This document shows, piece after piece, positions 32,984 through 44,308 of a stretch of 64,000 nucleotides of DNA (positions are counted from its first letter, which is position 1; each line of letters starts with the position of its first letter). The position numbers and the translations under genes were made by a program. The stretch is from Bradyrhizobium canariense (GTDB taxonomy: Bacteria; Pseudomonadota; Alphaproteobacteria; Rhizobiales; Xanthobacteraceae): the NCBI RefSeq assembly GCF_018130465.1, contig NZ_JAFCKJ010000008.1, positions 248,001 through 312,000 of the forward strand, written 5' to 3'. Under the pieces are notes generated by a model, which saw nothing but the letters and a program-made list of their open reading frames with translations, was not told the origin of the DNA and searched no databases.

Positions 32984-33907
32984 ATGGCAACGATCACAGC
33001 TGCGATGGTCAAGGACCTGCGCGAGTCGACCGGCGCAGGCATGATGGACTGCAAGGCCGCGCTGACCGAAAACGACGGCAACATGGAAGCGGCGCAGGAT
33101 TGGCTGCGCAAGAAGGGCCTGTCGAAGGCCGCCAAGAAGTCGGGCCGTGTCGCCGCCGAGGGTCTGATCGGCGCGCTCACCAAGGGCAACAAGGGCGTCG
33201 TGGTCGAAGTCAATTCCGAGACCGATTTCGTCGCGCGCAACGGCCAGTTTCAGGGCCTCGTCAAGATGGTCGCTCAGGTCGCATTCAACGTCGGCGCCGA
33301 TGTCGAGAAGATCAAGGCTGCCAAGGTCGGCGACGTCACGGTCGAAACCGCGATCAATGACGCGATTGCCACCATCGGCGAGAACATGACGCTGCGTCGT
33401 GCAGCTTCGCTCGAAGTCAGCCAGGGCGTGGTGTCGAGCTACGTCCACGGCGCAGTCGTCGAGGGCGCCGGCAAGATGGGCGTTCTCGTGGCACTGGAAT
33501 CGCCGGGCAAGGCCGACGAGCTCGCAACGCTTGGCCGCCAGATCGCGATGCACGTCGCGGCCACCAACCCGCTGGCGCTCGATCCGTCCGGTCTCGATCC
33601 GGCGGTCGTCAAGCGCGAGAAGGACGTGCTCGCCGACAAATATCGCCAGCAGGGCAAGCCCGAGAACGTGATCGAGAAGATCGTCGAGTCCGGCCTGAAG
33701 ACCTACTACAAGGAAGTCTGCCTGCTCGAGCAGGCCTTCATCCACGACACCGGCAAGTCGGTGGCGCAGGCGGTGAAGGAAGCCGAAGGCAAGGTCGGCG
33801 GCTCGGTGAAGATCGCGGGCTTTGTGCGCTATGCTCTCGGTGAGGGAATCGAGAAGCAGGAAAGCGACTTCGCGGCCGAGGTCGCGGCGGCCAGCGGCAA
33901 GAAGTAA
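32984..33907 (+). CDS. tsf: elongation factor Ts
   Basis: A 307-residue guanine-nucleotide exchange factor for EF-Tu. The N-terminal UBA-like module has [19 protein letters not shown] and the exchange motif region ends in [13 protein letters not shown] (TDFV binds EF-Tu). The two core subdomains follow, then the C-terminal module [13 protein letters not shown]. Complete, with a good start at ATG 32984, 131 nt after rpsB and before pyrH. Confidence 0.96.
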   Translation: MATITAAMVKDLRESTGAGMMDCKAALTENDGNMEAAQDWLRKKGLSKAAKKSGRVAAEGLIGALTKGNKGVVVEVNSETDFVARNGQFQGLVKMVAQVAFNVGADVEKIKAAKVGDVTVETAINDAIATIGENMTLRRAASLEVSQGVVSSYVHGAVVEGAGKMGVLVALESPGKADELATLGRQIAMHVAATNPLALDPSGLDPAVVKREKDVLADKYRQQGKPENVIEKIVESGLKTYYKEVCLLEQAFIHDTGKSVAQAVKEAEGKVGGSVKIAGFVRYALGEGIEKQESDFAAEVAAASGKK

Positions 33908-33909
33908 GC

Positions 33910-33948
33910 GCCGGAACGTTCCTTCCGGCGTGCCGCCGGAAGCGGCAC
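33910..33948 (+). other. double stem-loop between tsf and pyrH
   Basis: Two adjacent perfect 7-bp inverted repeats, GCCGGAA/TTCCGGC (33910-33929) and GTGCCGC/GCGGCAC (33930-33948), fill the 60-nt tsf-pyrH gap. There is no T-run, so they are more likely RNA-processing or stability elements than terminators. Confidence 0.4.
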
Positions 33949-33967
33949 CCGGACAAGGAAAGTGCTC

Positions 33968-34684
33968 ATGACTGATCCGGTTTATCGTCGCGTCGTGATC
34001 AAGCTGTCCGGCGAATATCTCGCGGGACCGCAGGGTTTTGGCATCGATCAGCCGACCATCGACCGGGTTGCCGACGATCTGATCGCGGCGCGCCATCTCG
34101 GCACCGAAGTCGCCGTCGTGATCGGCGGCGGCAACCTCTTTCGCGGCGTCGAGGTCTCCTCGCGCGGCGTGTCGCGCCCGACCGGCGACACCATGGGCAT
34201 GCTCGCTACGATGATGAACTGCCTCGCGCTCGAGGCCACTATCGAGCGCAAGGGCACGCCTGCGCGCACGCTGTCGGCCTTCGTCATGCCCGAGATTTCC
34301 GAGCTGTTCACCCGCGCCGCGGCGCACAAATACCTCGCCGAGGGCCGGATCGTGCTGCTCGGCGGCGGAACCGGTAATCCGTTCTTCACCACCGACACGA
34401 CCGCGGTGCTTCGCGCCGCCGAGATCGGCGCCCAGGCGGTGCTGAAGGCGACCAATGTCGACGGCGTCTACTCGGCCGACCCGAAGAAGGATCCGACGGC
34501 GACGCGATTCGACCGTCTGACGCATTCGCAGGCGATCGAGGGCGGCTACAAGGTGATGGATGCGACCGCCTTCGCGCTTGCCCGCGAGACGTCGCTGCCT
34601 ATCATCGTGTTCTCGATCGCGGAGCCGGGTTCGATCGGCGCTGTACTGCGTGGCGGCGGCCACGGAACCATCGTCGCCGGCTGA
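33968..34684 (+). CDS. pyrH: UMP kinase
   Basis: A 238-residue hexameric kinase phosphorylating UMP to UDP. Seen: the amino-acid-kinase start ([13 protein letters not shown]), the GGGN glycine loop ([11 protein letters not shown]), [17 protein letters not shown] and the ATP-site segment [19 protein letters not shown] 33968 is preferred over the in-frame GTG 33962, giving the family N-terminus [10 protein letters not shown]. frr follows after 65 nt. Confidence 0.95.
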   Translation: MTDPVYRRVVIKLSGEYLAGPQGFGIDQPTIDRVADDLIAARHLGTEVAVVIGGGNLFRGVEVSSRGVSRPTGDTMGMLATMMNCLALEATIERKGTPARTLSAFVMPEISELFTRAAAHKYLAEGRIVLLGGGTGNPFFTTDTTAVLRAAEIGAQAVLKATNVDGVYSADPKKDPTATRFDRLTHSQAIEGGYKVMDATAFALARETSLPIIVFSIAEPGSIGAVLRGGGHGTIVAG

Positions 34685-34749
34685 CGGCTCGTCGTTGCGC
34701 CCTGAGAGAAGGGTGCGGAGAGTCGCCGGGATTTTGAAGGAGAAACGTG

Positions 34750-35313
34750 ATGGCCACGGACACTTTCGACCTCAACGAAGTCAAACGCCGCATGCAGGGC
34801 GCGATCCAGTCGCTCAAGCACGAACTTGGCGGCCTGCGCACCGGTCGCGCCTCCGCCTCGATGCTCGATCCGGTGCAGGTCGACGCCTATGGCAGCCACA
34901 TGCCGCTGAATCAGCTCGCCACCGTCAGCGTGCCGGAGCCGCGCCTGATCTCGGTGCAGGTCTGGGACAAGTCGATGGTCAAGGCGGTGGAGAAGGCTAT
35001 CGTCGATTCCAATCTCGGCCTGTCGCCGGCGACCGAAGGCCAGGTGCTGCGCCTGCGCATCCCCGAGCTCAACGAGGAGCGTCGCAAGGAGCTCGTCAAG
35101 GTCGCGCACAAATACGCGGAAGCCGCCAAGGTCGCCACGCGCCATGTCCGCCGCGACGGTCTCGACGTTCTCAAGAAGCTCGAGAAGAATCACGAGATGT
35201 CCGAGGACGATCAGAAGCGCCACGCCGACGAGGTGCAGAAGGCGACCGACGGCACGATCTCCGAGATCGACCAGTTGCTGGCCGCCAAGGAAAAAGAAAT
35301 CCTCACCGTCTAA
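34750..35313 (+). CDS. frr: ribosome recycling factor
   Basis: A 187-residue RRF. A long three-helix bundle surrounds a small beta domain. Conserved [34 protein letters not shown] and [21 protein letters not shown] are present. With EF-G it splits post-termination ribosomes. Preceded by AAGGAG; an in-frame GTG lies one codon upstream and either start is possible. A dispersed-type palindrome separates it from uppS. Confidence 0.95.
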   Translation: MATDTFDLNEVKRRMQGAIQSLKHELGGLRTGRASASMLDPVQVDAYGSHMPLNQLATVSVPEPRLISVQVWDKSMVKAVEKAIVDSNLGLSPATEGQVLRLRIPELNEERRKELVKVAHKYAEAAKVATRHVRRDGLDVLKKLEKNHEMSEDDQKRHADEVQKATDGTISEIDQLLAAKEKEILTV

Positions 35314-35392
35314 AGCGCGGTGGATCGCGCTTTAGGTTATTGTTCGCGCATGGTCTTTTCGGAAAACCGCTTCGCACTTTTCCGGATCATGC
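35314..35392. repeat. dispersed palindromic repeat between frr and uppS
   Basis: A short AGCGCG/CGCGCT stem (35314-35332) is followed by a larger imperfect palindrome. Its left arm GCATGGTC...GGAAAA (35348-35366) pairs with TTTTCCGGATCATGC (35378-35392). I recognise the GGAAAA...TTTTCCGGATCATGC pattern as a common intergenic repeat of Bradyrhizobium/Rhodopseudomonas genomes, from memory only. Confidence 0.65.
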
Positions 35393-35406
35393 TTTAAGGC
35401 AGCCTC

Positions 35407-36165
35407 ATGTCCAACGCCGCCGCGCCCGCAACGGAAGGACCCGATCGGTCCGATGCGCCTGCGCATGTCGCCATCATCATGGATGGCAACGGGCGTTGGG
35501 CGGCCGCGCGCGGCTTGCCACGGGCGGAAGGCCATCGCCGCGGCGTGGAGGCCCTGCGCCGCGTCGTTCGCGCGTCGCACGAGCTTGGCATCCGCTATCT
35601 CACCATCTTCTCCTTCAGCTCGGAAAACTGGTCACGTCCGGCGAGCGAGATCGGCGATCTCTTCGGCCTGCTGCGCCGCTTCATCCGCAACGATCTGGCG
35701 AGCCTGCATCGCGACGGCGTCAAGGTGCGCATCATCGGCGAGCGGGACGGGCTGGAGGGCGACATCTGCGCGCTCCTCAACGAGGCCGAGGAATTGACGC
35801 GCGATAACACGCGCCTCACACTCGTCGTCGCCTTCAACTACGGCTCGCGGCAGGAGATCGCGAAGGCGGCGCAGAAGCTCGCGCGCGAAGTCGCCGAGGG
35901 CCGGCGCAATCCCGACACGATCGATGCCGAGACTCTGGGGGCGCATCTCGACGCGCCCGACATTCCCGATCCCGATCTCATCATCCGCACCAGCGGCGAG
36001 CAGCGCCTGTCCAACTTCCTGATGTGGCAGGCCGCCTATAGCGAGCTTGTGTTCGTGCCGATTCACTGGCCCGATTTCGACAAGGCGGCGCTGGAAGGTG
36101 CAATCGCCGAATTTGCCAGGCGCGAGCGCCGTTTCGGCGGCCTGGTCGCGAAAACCGCCTCGTGA
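35407..36165 (+). CDS. uppS: isoprenyl (undecaprenyl diphosphate) synthase
   Basis: A 252-residue cis-prenyltransferase making the C55 lipid carrier for peptidoglycan and O-antigen. Catalytic Asp26 lies in [10 protein letters not shown], followed by [26 protein letters not shown] and the C-terminal [21 protein letters not shown] (RxSGE/RxSNF). It ends 4 nt into cdsA. First of the lipid-carrier/isoprenoid/phospholipid trio in the operon. Confidence 0.95.
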   Translation: MSNAAAPATEGPDRSDAPAHVAIIMDGNGRWAAARGLPRAEGHRRGVEALRRVVRASHELGIRYLTIFSFSSENWSRPASEIGDLFGLLRRFIRNDLASLHRDGVKVRIIGERDGLEGDICALLNEAEELTRDNTRLTLVVAFNYGSRQEIAKAAQKLAREVAEGRRNPDTIDAETLGAHLDAPDIPDPDLIIRTSGEQRLSNFLMWQAAYSELVFVPIHWPDFDKAALEGAIAEFARRERRFGGLVAKTAS

Positions 36166-37004
36166 ACGAACCCGACGCCGCACCGGCCGGCTCTCAGCCT
36201 GCCCCGAGCAATCTCGTGATGCGGGTCCTCGCAGCGCTGGTGCTGGCGCCGCTCGCCATTGCGCTCGCTTATGCCGGCGGCTGGCTGTGGGCGCTCCTCG
36301 TCACCCTGGTGTCGATCGGACTGTTCGCGGAATGGCTGATGGTGGTGGGCGCGGGATCGGTCGCGCTGACCGGGGCAGGGACCATCGTCATCGCCATGAT
36401 GGGGTCCTGCGTCGCCTTCGGCGCGCTGAAGACCGCCGTCATCACCGGCCTGATTGGCGGTACGATCGTGACGGTGATCGCGCGGGGCAAGTTCGTCTGG
36501 GCGGCCTCCGGGTTCGCCTATGCATCGGCGGCGCTGCTGGCTTCGATCCTGGTGCGGCAGGATCTCGTGAACGGCTTCGCCGCGCTGATGTTCGTGCTGC
36601 TCGTGGTGTGGGCGACCGATATCGGCGGCTATTTCGCCGGTCGCGGCATCGGCGGACCGAAGCTGTGGCCGCGGGTGAGCCCCAAGAAGACCTGGTCAGG
36701 GGCGCTCGGCGGCTTTGCCGCGAGCCTTTTGGTTGCGGCCGCCTTTGCCGCTTGCGGGCTCGGAAAGATGGTTCCATTGCTGCTCGTCAGCGGCATCCTG
36801 TCGGTCGTGTCGGCATGCGGCGATCTGTTCGAATCCGCGGTCAAGCGGCGCTTCGGTGTCAAGGATTCCAGTCACTTAATTCCCGGCCACGGCGGGCTAT
36901 TGGACCGTCTGGACGGTTTTGTCGCTGCCATCCTGGTGGCATGGATTATCGGCTTCCTCCGCCATGGTGTGCATAGCGCCGGAAGCGGTCTTATGGTTTG
37001 GTGA
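36162..37004 (+). CDS. cdsA: phosphatidate cytidylyltransferase
   Basis: A 280-residue inner-membrane enzyme forming CDP-diacylglycerol from CTP and phosphatidate. It has about eight membrane segments and the CdsA signature near the C-terminus ([30 protein letters not shown]). The start is GTG 36162, overlapping the uppS stop by 4 nt. The C-terminal signature is complete. dxr starts 4 nt after its stop. Confidence 0.93.
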   Translation: MNEPDAAPAGSQPAPSNLVMRVLAALVLAPLAIALAYAGGWLWALLVTLVSIGLFAEWLMVVGAGSVALTGAGTIVIAMMGSCVAFGALKTAVITGLIGGTIVTVIARGKFVWAASGFAYASAALLASILVRQDLVNGFAALMFVLLVVWATDIGGYFAGRGIGGPKLWPRVSPKKTWSGALGGFAASLLVAAAFAACGLGKMVPLLLVSGILSVVSACGDLFESAVKRRFGVKDSSHLIPGHGGLLDRLDGFVAAILVAWIIGFLRHGVHSAGSGLMVW

Positions 37005-37008
37005 GGAT

Positions 37009-38232
37009 ATGAGCGCGGTCCCATTGCGTAACAACAAGGCTGCGGCGTCGACCGTCCGCAGCGTCACGGTTCTCGGCGCCACCGGCTCGATCGGCGACAG
37101 CACGATGGATTTGCTGCGCGCCTCGCCCGAGCGCTATCGTATCGAGGCGCTGACGGCGAACAGCAATGTCGAGGCGCTGGCAAAGCTCGCCAAAGAGTTT
37201 TCCGCGCGCTACGTCGCGATCGCCGACACCTCCAAGTTTGCCGAGCTCAAGGCTGCGCTCGCGGGCACCGGCACCGAATGCGGCGCCGGCGAAAGCGCGG
37301 TGATCGAGGCCGGTGCACGTCCGGCCGATTGGGTGATGGCCGCCGTGAGTGGCGCGGCCGGGCTGAAGCCGGCACTGGCAGCGGTCGATCGCGGCGCGCA
37401 TGTCGCGCTCGCCAACAAGGAGTGTCTCGTCTGCGCCGGCGATTTCTTCATGCAGCGCGCGGCGAAAGCGGGCGCCTGCATCCTGCCGGCGGATTCCGAG
37501 CACAACGCGCTGTTCCAGGCGCTCGGCTCAGGCAACCGTGACGAGCTGGTCCGCGTCATCATCACGGCCTCCGGCGGCCCGTTCCGGACCTGGAAGCCTG
37601 CCGACATCGAGCAGGCGACACTCGAGCAAGCCCTGAAGCATCCGAACTGGAGCATGGGCCAGAAGATCACGATCGATTCCGCATCGATGATGAACAAGGG
37701 GCTCGAGGTGATCGAGGCTTCCTATCTGTTCGCGCTCTCGCCCGACGAGATCGACGTCCTCGTTCATCCGCAGTCGATCATCCACGGCATGGTCGAGTTC
37801 TCCGATCGCTCGGTCGTGGCCCAGCTCGGCACGCCCGACATGCGCACGCCGATCGCGCATTGCCTCGGCTGGCCCGACCGCATCAAGGGCCCGGCGGCCA
37901 AGCTCGATCTGGCCAAGATCGGCCAGTTGACGTTCGAGGCGCCTGATTTCGAGCGCTTCCCCGGGCTGCGCCTGGCCTTCGATTCGCTCCGGACCGGGAA
38001 GGGGGCGACCACCGTCTACAACGCCGCCAACGAGGTCGCGGTCGCCGCCTTCATCGCCGGCAAGATCCGCTTCGGCGCGATCGCCCGGCTGGTGGAGGCG
38101 ACGCTGGACGACTGGATCCGTGGCGGGAACCAGGCCCCGCTGACGTCAGCCGACGATGCAATCTCTGTTGACCATGTTGCGCGAAATAGAGCTGCCGCCC
38201 TATTGCCTCAAATTGCCTTAAAGGCATCCTAG
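37009..38232 (+). CDS. dxr: 1-deoxy-D-xylulose 5-phosphate reductoisomerase
   Basis: A 407-residue MEP-pathway enzyme converting DXP to MEP with NADPH. Seen: the Rossmann [25 protein letters not shown], metal ligands in [11 protein letters not shown] (Asp, Glu) and the substrate loop [10 protein letters not shown], then [19 protein letters not shown] 37009 sits just after GAGGA and 4 nt after cdsA; the longer upstream frame lies inside cdsA and is rejected. It supplies isoprenoid units for uppS upstream. Confidence 0.95.
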   Translation: MSAVPLRNNKAAASTVRSVTVLGATGSIGDSTMDLLRASPERYRIEALTANSNVEALAKLAKEFSARYVAIADTSKFAELKAALAGTGTECGAGESAVIEAGARPADWVMAAVSGAAGLKPALAAVDRGAHVALANKECLVCAGDFFMQRAAKAGACILPADSEHNALFQALGSGNRDELVRVIITASGGPFRTWKPADIEQATLEQALKHPNWSMGQKITIDSASMMNKGLEVIEASYLFALSPDEIDVLVHPQSIIHGMVEFSDRSVVAQLGTPDMRTPIAHCLGWPDRIKGPAAKLDLAKIGQLTFEAPDFERFPGLRLAFDSLRTGKGATTVYNAANEVAVAAFIAGKIRFGAIARLVEATLDDWIRGGNQAPLTSADDAISVDHVARNRAAALLPQIALKAS

Positions 38233-38276
38233 ATGGTTCGGGGCCAGGGCCTTGCGGCGCTGGATGAGGGAATTCG

Positions 38277-39428
38277 ATGATTGACTTTTTCGTCCATAGT
38301 TTCAACACGTTGAGCCATGGGCTCCTCGGCTACGCGGTTCCCTTCCTGTTCGTCCTGACCATCGTCGTGTTCTTCCATGAGCTCGGCCATTTCCTGGTCG
38401 CGCGCTGGGCGGGCGTTCGCGTGTTAACTTTTTCGCTCGGTTTCGGACCTGAGCTGGTCGGTTTCAACGACCGCCATGGCACCCGCTGGAAGATCTCGGC
38501 GATCCCGCTCGGCGGCTACGTCAAGTTCTTCGGCGACGAGAGCGAGGCTTCGACGCCGTCGTCCGAGAAGCTTGCGGCCATGACGGCTGAGGAGCGCGCC
38601 GGCAGCTTCCATCACAAGAAGGTCGGCCCGCGCGCCGCCATCGTTGCCGCCGGACCGATCGCCAATTTCATCCTGGGAGCGCTGATCTTCGCCGGCATGG
38701 CGCTGTATTACGGCAAGCCGAGCACGATCGCGCGCGTCGACGGTGTCGTCGCCGACGGCGCGGCGGCCGCAGCCGGCTTCAAGATCGGCGACGTCGTCGT
38801 CCAGATCGACGGCAAGCCGATCGAGAGCTTTGCCGACATGCAGCGCATGGTTGCGATGAATGCCGGTTCGGCGCTTGCCTTCGTGGTCAAGCGCGACGGC
38901 GCCATCGTGTCGCTGACCGCGACGCCGGCGCTGCTCGAGCGCAAGGATCCCTTCGGCAACAGCCACCGTCTCGGCGTGCTCGGCGTCGAGCACAAGTCTC
39001 AGGCCGGCGAGGCCTCGACTTCGCCGGTCGGCGTCGGCGAAGCGCTCAAGATCGGGGTTGAGCAGGTCTGGTTCATCATCACCAGCACCTTCAAGTTCCT
39101 GGGCTCGCTGTTTGTCGGGAACGGCAATCCGAACGAGGTCAGCGGCGTGCTCGGCATCGCCAAGATGTCGGGGCAGGCGGCCAGCGCCGGGTTCCAGTTC
39201 GTGATCAACCTCTGCGCGGTGCTGTCGGTGTCGATCGGCCTGCTGAATCTGTTCCCGATCCCGCTGCTCGATGGCGGCCACCTTATGTTCTATGCGGCCG
39301 AGGTCGCCCGCGGTCGGCCTTTGTCCGAGCGAACTCAGGAGATGGGGTTCCGAATCGGGCTTGGTTTGGTGCTGATGTTGATGGTGTTTGCGACCTACAA
39401 CGACATCCTGCGGATGGCCGCATCCTGA
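38277..39428 (+). CDS. rseP: site-2 intramembrane metalloprotease RseP
   Basis: A 383-residue zinc protease. HELGH places H34, E35 and H38 in the first membrane helix, and LDGGH with D332 in the third. One PDZ domain (about 125-210, GVVADGAAAAAGFKIGDVVVQIDGKPIESF) lies between them. It cleaves anti-sigma factors and signal-peptide remnants within the membrane. Alphaproteobacterial members have one PDZ-like domain here rather than E. coli's clear two. It precedes bamA, the standard order. Confidence 0.94.
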   Translation: MIDFFVHSFNTLSHGLLGYAVPFLFVLTIVVFFHELGHFLVARWAGVRVLTFSLGFGPELVGFNDRHGTRWKISAIPLGGYVKFFGDESEASTPSSEKLAAMTAEERAGSFHHKKVGPRAAIVAAGPIANFILGALIFAGMALYYGKPSTIARVDGVVADGAAAAAGFKIGDVVVQIDGKPIESFADMQRMVAMNAGSALAFVVKRDGAIVSLTATPALLERKDPFGNSHRLGVLGVEHKSQAGEASTSPVGVGEALKIGVEQVWFIITSTFKFLGSLFVGNGNPNEVSGVLGIAKMSGQAASAGFQFVINLCAVLSVSIGLLNLFPIPLLDGGHLMFYAAEVARGRPLSERTQEMGFRIGLGLVLMLMVFATYNDILRMAAS

Positions 39429-39618
39429 TAGGGGCTTTTTTGTGGCGCTGCCATTGGGCGTTGCTCTTGGGCAACGTCTTGGAATGAAAATGAAATTACG
39501 GCGCGCTCGGCCGTTTGCTGCGTCGGTGAAATTGTCTACAAGCGGCCTGAACTTGGGGAATCTCCAGACCGGGCGTTCGGGTTGGGTCTGGTACGGAATG
39601 ATAAGGGCGCATTGCGCA

Positions 39619-42159
39619 ATGAAGTTTGGACTGCGACTCCGGGGGGGCTTGCTCGCAACCCTGATCATGTTCGGCGCGCCGGTGCTTGCCCCGGTTGGGG
39701 CTGCTTTTGTGTCTTCGTCTGCGCTTGCTCAGACCGTGCAGTCGATTTCCGTCGAGGGAAATCGCCGCGTCGAGGTGGAGACGATCCGCTCCTACTTCAA
39801 GCCGGGTCCGGGCGGTCGCCTGGATCAAGGCGCCATCGACGACGGCCTCAAGGCGTTGATCGAGACCGGCCTGTTCCAGGACGTCAGGATCAACCGCGGC
39901 GCCGGTGGCCAGATCGTCGTCTCCGTGGTGGAAAACCCGGTGATCGGCCGCATTGCCTTCGAGGGCAACAAGAAGATCAAGGACGAGCAGCTCACTGGCG
40001 AAGTCCAGTCCAAGGCCCGCGGCACCTTCTCCCGCGCCATGGTGCAGTCCGACACGCTGCGAATCGCCGAAATCTATCGCCGTTCCGGCCGCTACGACGT
40101 CCGCGTCACGCCTGAAATCATCGAGCAGCCGAACAACCGCGTCGATCTCGTCTTCACGGTCGAGGAGGGCGCCAAGACCGGCGTCAAGTCGATCGAGTTC
40201 GTCGGCAACAACGCGTACTCGTCGTACCGTCTCCGCGACGTCATCAAGACGCACGAATCGAACCTGCTGAGCTTCCTCGCCAGCAGCGACATCTACGATC
40301 CCGATCGGGTCGAGGCCGACCGCGACCTGATTCGCCGCTTCTATCTCAAGAACGGTTTCGCCGACGTCCAGGTCGTGGCCGCGCTGACCGAATACGATCC
40401 GGAGAAGAAGGGCTTCAACGTCACCTTCAAGATCGAGGAAGGCTCGCAATACCGCGTCGGCGCGATCGACTTCCGCTCCAGCATTCCGAACTTCGATCCC
40501 ACCTCGATGCGCAACTATTCGCGCGTCAATGTCGGCTCGCTCTACAACGTCGAATCGGTCGAGAAGTCGGTCGAGGAGATGCAGATCGAGGCCTCGCGCC
40601 GCGGTTATGCCTTCGCCGTGGTCCGTCCCGGCGGCGACCGCAACTTCGAGGCGCACACCGTGTCGGTCGTGTTCAACATCGACGAGGGCCCGCGCACCTA
40701 TATCGAGCGCATCAATCTTCGCGGCAACACCCGCACGCGCGACTACGTGATCCGTCGCGAGTTCGACGTCTCCGAGGGCGATGCCTACAACCGCGCGCTG
40801 GTCGACCGTGCCGAGCGCCGCTTGAAGAACCTCGACTATTTCAAGACCGTGAAGATCACGACGGAGCCCGGCTCGTCGAGCGACCGCGTGATCCTGCTCG
40901 TCGACATGGAAGAGAAATCGACCGGCGACTTCTCGGTCTCGGGCGGTTACTCCACGACCGACGGCGCGCTGGCCGAAGTCTCGGTCTCCGAGCGCAATCT
41001 GCTCGGCCGCGGCCTGTTCGCCAAGGCGTCGGTGACCTATGGCCAGTACGCCCGCGGCTACTCGCTGTCGTTCGTCGAGCCCTATCTGCTCGACTACCGT
41101 GTCGCGCTGGGCCTCGACCTCTATCAGCGTGAGCAGAAGTCCAACAGTTACATCTCCTACGGCACCAAGACGCTCGGCTTCTCGCCGCGCCTCGGTTTCT
41201 CCCTGCGTGAAGATCTGTCGCTGCAGCTGCGCTACTCGATCTACCAGCAACAGATCACGCTGCCGTACTACCTATCGAACTGTAACAACGTCCTCGGCTC
41301 GTCGTCGTTTAATCCGAGCCCGGCGTTCGCCGCATCGCAGACGCCGCAGATCGACCTGAGCTCGACCAACGGCCTCGGCTGCTACAGTGACGGTGAAGCC
41401 TCGCTGCCGGTGCGCAAGGAGCTTGCGAACGGCAAGACCCTGACCTCGGCGCTCGGCTACTCGCTGACCTACAACACGCTGGACAACAACAAGAACCCCA
41501 CCGACGGTCTGCTCGTCGATCTCCGGCAAGACTTCGCCGGCGTCGGCGGCGACGTCTCCTACCTGAAGACTGTTGTCGATGCGAAGTACTACACTCCGCT
41601 GGTGTCCGATATCGTCGGCCTCGCTCGCGTCCAGGGCGGCATGCTGAACAAGATCGGCAACCAGGATCTGCGCATGCTCGATCACTTCCAGATGGGCCCG
41701 AACCTCGTCCGCGGCTTCGCCCCGAACGGCATCGGCCCGCGCGATTTGAACCCCTTTGGTACGCAGGACGCGCTTGGCGGCACCAAATATTGGGGCGCTT
41801 CGCTGGAATTGCAGATGCCGTTCTGGTTCCTGCCGAAAGAAGTCGGTCTGAAGGGCGCGGTCTACGCCGACGCCGGCGGCCTGTTCGACTATCAGGGTCC
41901 GACGACGTGGTCGGTGACCAACGAAATGACCACGACCAAGAATTCGAGCTGCACGCCGTCGTCGGTCAATCCAGCCACGGCTGGAACCTGTACCGGCCTG
42001 GTGTATGACAACGGCAATTCCGTCCGTTCGTCGGTCGGTGTCGGCTTGATCTGGGCCTCGCCGTTCGGTCCGCTGCGCTTCGACTACGCCGTGCCGCTCA
42101 CCAAGGGCAAGAACGACCGTACGCAGGAGTTCCGGTTCGGCGGCGGTACCTCGTTCTAA
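39619..42159 (+). CDS. bamA: outer-membrane assembly factor BamA
   Basis: An 846-residue Omp85 protein that inserts beta-barrels into the outer membrane. From ATG 39619 there is a signal peptide ending near SALAQT, five POTRA domains ([20 protein letters not shown] begins the first) to about residue 430, then a 16-strand barrel with the VRGF lock motif ([12 protein letters not shown]) and terminal Phe. In-frame ATGs further upstream (39484) would give a non-signal leader of about 45 residues and are disfavoured. No skp/ompH gene follows; lpxD comes next. Confidence 0.93.
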   Translation: MKFGLRLRGGLLATLIMFGAPVLAPVGAAFVSSSALAQTVQSISVEGNRRVEVETIRSYFKPGPGGRLDQGAIDDGLKALIETGLFQDVRINRGAGGQIVVSVVENPVIGRIAFEGNKKIKDEQLTGEVQSKARGTFSRAMVQSDTLRIAEIYRRSGRYDVRVTPEIIEQPNNRVDLVFTVEEGAKTGVKSIEFVGNNAYSSYRLRDVIKTHESNLLSFLASSDIYDPDRVEADRDLIRRFYLKNGFADVQVVAALTEYDPEKKGFNVTFKIEEGSQYRVGAIDFRSSIPNFDPTSMRNYSRVNVGSLYNVESVEKSVEEMQIEASRRGYAFAVVRPGGDRNFEAHTVSVVFNIDEGPRTYIERINLRGNTRTRDYVIRREFDVSEGDAYNRALVDRAERRLKNLDYFKTVKITTEPGSSSDRVILLVDMEEKSTGDFSVSGGYSTTDGALAEVSVSERNLLGRGLFAKASVTYGQYARGYSLSFVEPYLLDYRVALGLDLYQREQKSNSYISYGTKTLGFSPRLGFSLREDLSLQLRYSIYQQQITLPYYLSNCNNVLGSSSFNPSPAFAASQTPQIDLSSTNGLGCYSDGEASLPVRKELANGKTLTSALGYSLTYNTLDNNKNPTDGLLVDLRQDFAGVGGDVSYLKTVVDAKYYTPLVSDIVGLARVQGGMLNKIGNQDLRMLDHFQMGPNLVRGFAPNGIGPRDLNPFGTQDALGGTKYWGASLELQMPFWFLPKEVGLKGAVYADAGGLFDYQGPTTWSVTNEMTTTKNSSCTPSSVNPATAGTCTGLVYDNGNSVRSSVGVGLIWASPFGPLRFDYAVPLTKGKNDRTQEFRFGGGTSF

Positions 42160-42171
42160 TTCGATCAGCAC

Positions 42172-42217
42172 GGCACGATCCGGATCGCAGGAGCCGGTTT
42201 CCGAAGGGGATCGTGCC
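42172..42217 (+). other. inverted repeat between bamA and lpxD
   Basis: Perfect 10-bp arms GGCACGATCC (42172-42181) and GGATCGTGCC (42208-42217) enclose 26 nt that can form a smaller stem. It begins 12 nt after the bamA stop. No T-run, so processing or partial attenuation is possible. Confidence 0.45.
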
Positions 42218-42284
42218 AATCCAAGAGATGAGGCATGATGCGGCCTTACCGCTTCATGCCGAAGCCGGACCGCGACGGGGTGGA

Positions 42285-43352
42285 ATGGCGCAGCCGACCT
42301 TCTTCACAAAACCGCCTGCCTCAGCGCTGGCTGACATTGCCACGCTGACCAAGGCGGAGCTGGTTGATCCCGCCAGGGGTGGCCACATCATCACGGGTCT
42401 GGCTTCGCTCGACGAAGCCGGCCCGATGCATCTGACGTTCTTCGACAATCTCAAATATGCCGACGAGCTCAAGGCGACCAAGGCCGGGGCTTGCCTGGTG
42501 AGCCCGCGTTTCGAGGCCCGGGTACCCGCGCATGTGGCGGTGCTGCGGGCGACGCAGCCGTTCCGCGCCTTCGTCAGGATCGCGCGGGAGTGGCATGGCG
42601 ACGCGCTCCGGCCGCAATCCTGGACCGGCAACGACGGCATCGCGCCGTCGGCCATCATCGACCCCACGGCCAGGCTCGAGGACGGCGTGATCGTCGATCC
42701 CCTGGCCGTGATCGGCCCCGACGTGGAGATCGGCAGCGGCACGGTGGTCGGTGTGGGGGCCGTGATCGGCCCCGGCGTCAAGATCGGCCGGGACTGCAAT
42801 GTCGGCGCGCGCACCGCCATCCAGTGCGCGCTGATCGGCAACGACGTGCTGATCCACCCCGGCTGCTCGATCGGCCAGGACGGCTACGGCTTCATCTTCT
42901 TCGGCCCCGAGGGCCATCTGAAGGTGCCCCAGACCGGCCGCGTGCTGATCCAGAACAATGTGGAAGTCGGAGCCGGCACCACCATTGATCGCGGGTCCTT
43001 GCGCGACACCGTGATCGGGGAAGGGACCAAAATCGACAATCAGGTCCAGATCGGTCACAATGTGACCATCGGCCGGCACTGCCTGCTGGCAGCCCAGATC
43101 GGCCTTGCCGGCAGCCTGACCCTCGGCGACAACGTGGCGCTGGGAGCGAAGGTGGGCATCAACAATCACGTCAAGATCGGGGATGGAGCTCAGGTGACTG
43201 CCATGAGTGGCGTCAAGGACGACGTTCCTCCCAACGGACGTTGGGGTGGTTTTTTTGCCAAGCCGACCAGGCAGTGGTTCAAGGAAATTTTGGCGGTGGA
43301 GCGCCTGGCGCGCGACAGCAAAGCCGATCCGAAGCAGGAGGAACGGGAGTGA
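42285..43352 (+). CDS. lpxD: UDP-3-O-(3-hydroxyacyl)glucosamine N-acyltransferase
   Basis: A 355-residue left-handed beta-helix acyltransferase, third step of lipid A synthesis. The N-terminal uridine-binding domain (1 to about 105) is followed by hexapeptide repeats and the catalytic-His region [17 protein letters not shown]. The C-terminal helix [13 protein letters not shown] ends the chain. ATG 42285 gives the family N-terminus MAQPTFF; an earlier GTG-type start is unlikely. Its stop overlaps the GTG start of fabZ, with AGGAGG nearby. Confidence 0.94.
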   Translation: MAQPTFFTKPPASALADIATLTKAELVDPARGGHIITGLASLDEAGPMHLTFFDNLKYADELKATKAGACLVSPRFEARVPAHVAVLRATQPFRAFVRIAREWHGDALRPQSWTGNDGIAPSAIIDPTARLEDGVIVDPLAVIGPDVEIGSGTVVGVGAVIGPGVKIGRDCNVGARTAIQCALIGNDVLIHPGCSIGQDGYGFIFFGPEGHLKVPQTGRVLIQNNVEVGAGTTIDRGSLRDTVIGEGTKIDNQVQIGHNVTIGRHCLLAAQIGLAGSLTLGDNVALGAKVGINNHVKIGDGAQVTAMSGVKDDVPPNGRWGGFFAKPTRQWFKEILAVERLARDSKADPKQEERE

Positions 43353-43810
43353 CGGACGAAGCACCGGTCAGGTTCGAGCTTGTGGACATCAACATGATCC
43401 TGCAAACGCTCCCGCACCGTTTTCCGATGCTGCTGATCGATCGCGTGATCAACATCCGCACCGATTACAGCGGCATCGGCATCAAGAACGTCACCTTCAA
43501 CGAGCCGCCGTTCCAGGGCCACTTTCCCGATCGCCCGGTCTATCCCGGCGTCATGATGATCGAAGCAATGGCGCAGACCGCTGGCGTGATCGGCATCAAG
43601 TCGGTCGAGGGCACCGAGAAGCCGCGCGCGGTCTATTTCCTGACCATCGACAAGTGCAAGTTCCGCAAGCCGGTGCTGCCTGGCGATACCATCGAATATC
43701 ACATGCGCTCAATCGGCCGCCGCAAGGCCATGTGGTGGTTTCACGGCGACGCCAAGGTCAACGGGCAGGTGGTTGCGGAAGCCGACGTCGGCGCCATGCT
43801 GACCGACTGA
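43349..43810 (+). CDS. fabZ: 3-hydroxyacyl-ACP dehydratase FabZ
   Basis: A 153-residue hot-dog-fold dehydratase of type II fatty acid synthesis. [13 protein letters not shown] opens the domain. The catalytic His is in [20 protein letters not shown] and the Glu in the following helix. The start is GTG 43349, overlapping the lpxD stop as GTGA with AGGAGG 8 nt upstream, so translation is coupled. It shares the hydroxyacyl-ACP pool with LpxA and LpxD. The next gene is on the opposite strand. Confidence 0.94.
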   Translation: MTDEAPVRFELVDINMILQTLPHRFPMLLIDRVINIRTDYSGIGIKNVTFNEPPFQGHFPDRPVYPGVMMIEAMAQTAGVIGIKSVEGTEKPRAVYFLTIDKCKFRKPVLPGDTIEYHMRSIGRRKAMWWFHGDAKVNGQVVAEADVGAMLTD

Positions 43811-43816
43811 GCGGGA

Positions 43817-44152
43817 TCAGCTTCTCTGGATACGCTCGCGTGCAGGACACGCGTATCGGCCGCCGCTGACCTCGCGCTTGATGTTCTGGTTGAAGAACTG
43901 GCCCATGGACGGTGCGCCCAGCAGGCGCTCGACCGTGTCGACCGACACGCCGCAATAGCGGTCATAAGCGCCGCCCACAGCCACGATGAGGGCCTGCTGC
44001 GCACGGTCGTAACAGACCCGCTGGAGCACCGTGCTGCGGGTGATGTCGCGGCATTCGAATGTCTTGAGATCGACGAGGCGGTGTTCGGCGGTCTCGATCG
44101 TCTCGGACACGATCGGCGCGGTTGCGAGCAGCAGTGCCAGGGCCCTGACCAT
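43817..44152 (-). CDS. exported KTSC-like small protein
   Basis: A 111-residue protein with a short signal segment (MVRALALLLATAPIVSET). The C-terminal half matches the KTSC pattern in a degenerate way: YDRAQQALIVAVGGAYDRYCG, GAPSMGQFFNQNIK. It has four Cys. ATG 44152 is chosen because it starts the signal peptide; a longer frame reaches upstream. It lies on the opposite strand inside the fabZ-lpxA interval, with 6 nt between its stop and that of fabZ. Function unknown; KTSC domains occur in RNA-related proteins, but an exported copy suggests otherwise. Confidence 0.6.
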   Translation of the reverse strand: MVRALALLLATAPIVSETIETAEHRLVDLKTFECRDITRSTVLQRVCYDRAQQALIVAVGGAYDRYCGVSVDTVERLLGAPSMGQFFNQNIKREVSGGRYACPARERIQRS

Positions 44153-44308
44153 GATGACTTCAAGCTCCACATGAAGGCGTTGACGAATTGGGGAGGTCAG
44201 CTCATCCGGCGCCTGAAACAGGCCGATATGATACGTCACTGGACAGATCGGGCATAGTCGCGCTAACCAGCGGAAAACCAAGCGACTTCAACACCTAATC
44301 AGCCCTTC

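Noticed and set aside
39388-39618. Longer BamA N-terminus
   Set aside because: The extra 77 codons overlap the end of rseP, encode no signal peptide and would mask the real one starting at 39619.
42172-42217. Strong terminator between bamA and lpxD
   Set aside because: The stem is good but has no T-run and the genes on both sides belong to one conserved operon; it is kept only as a stem-loop.
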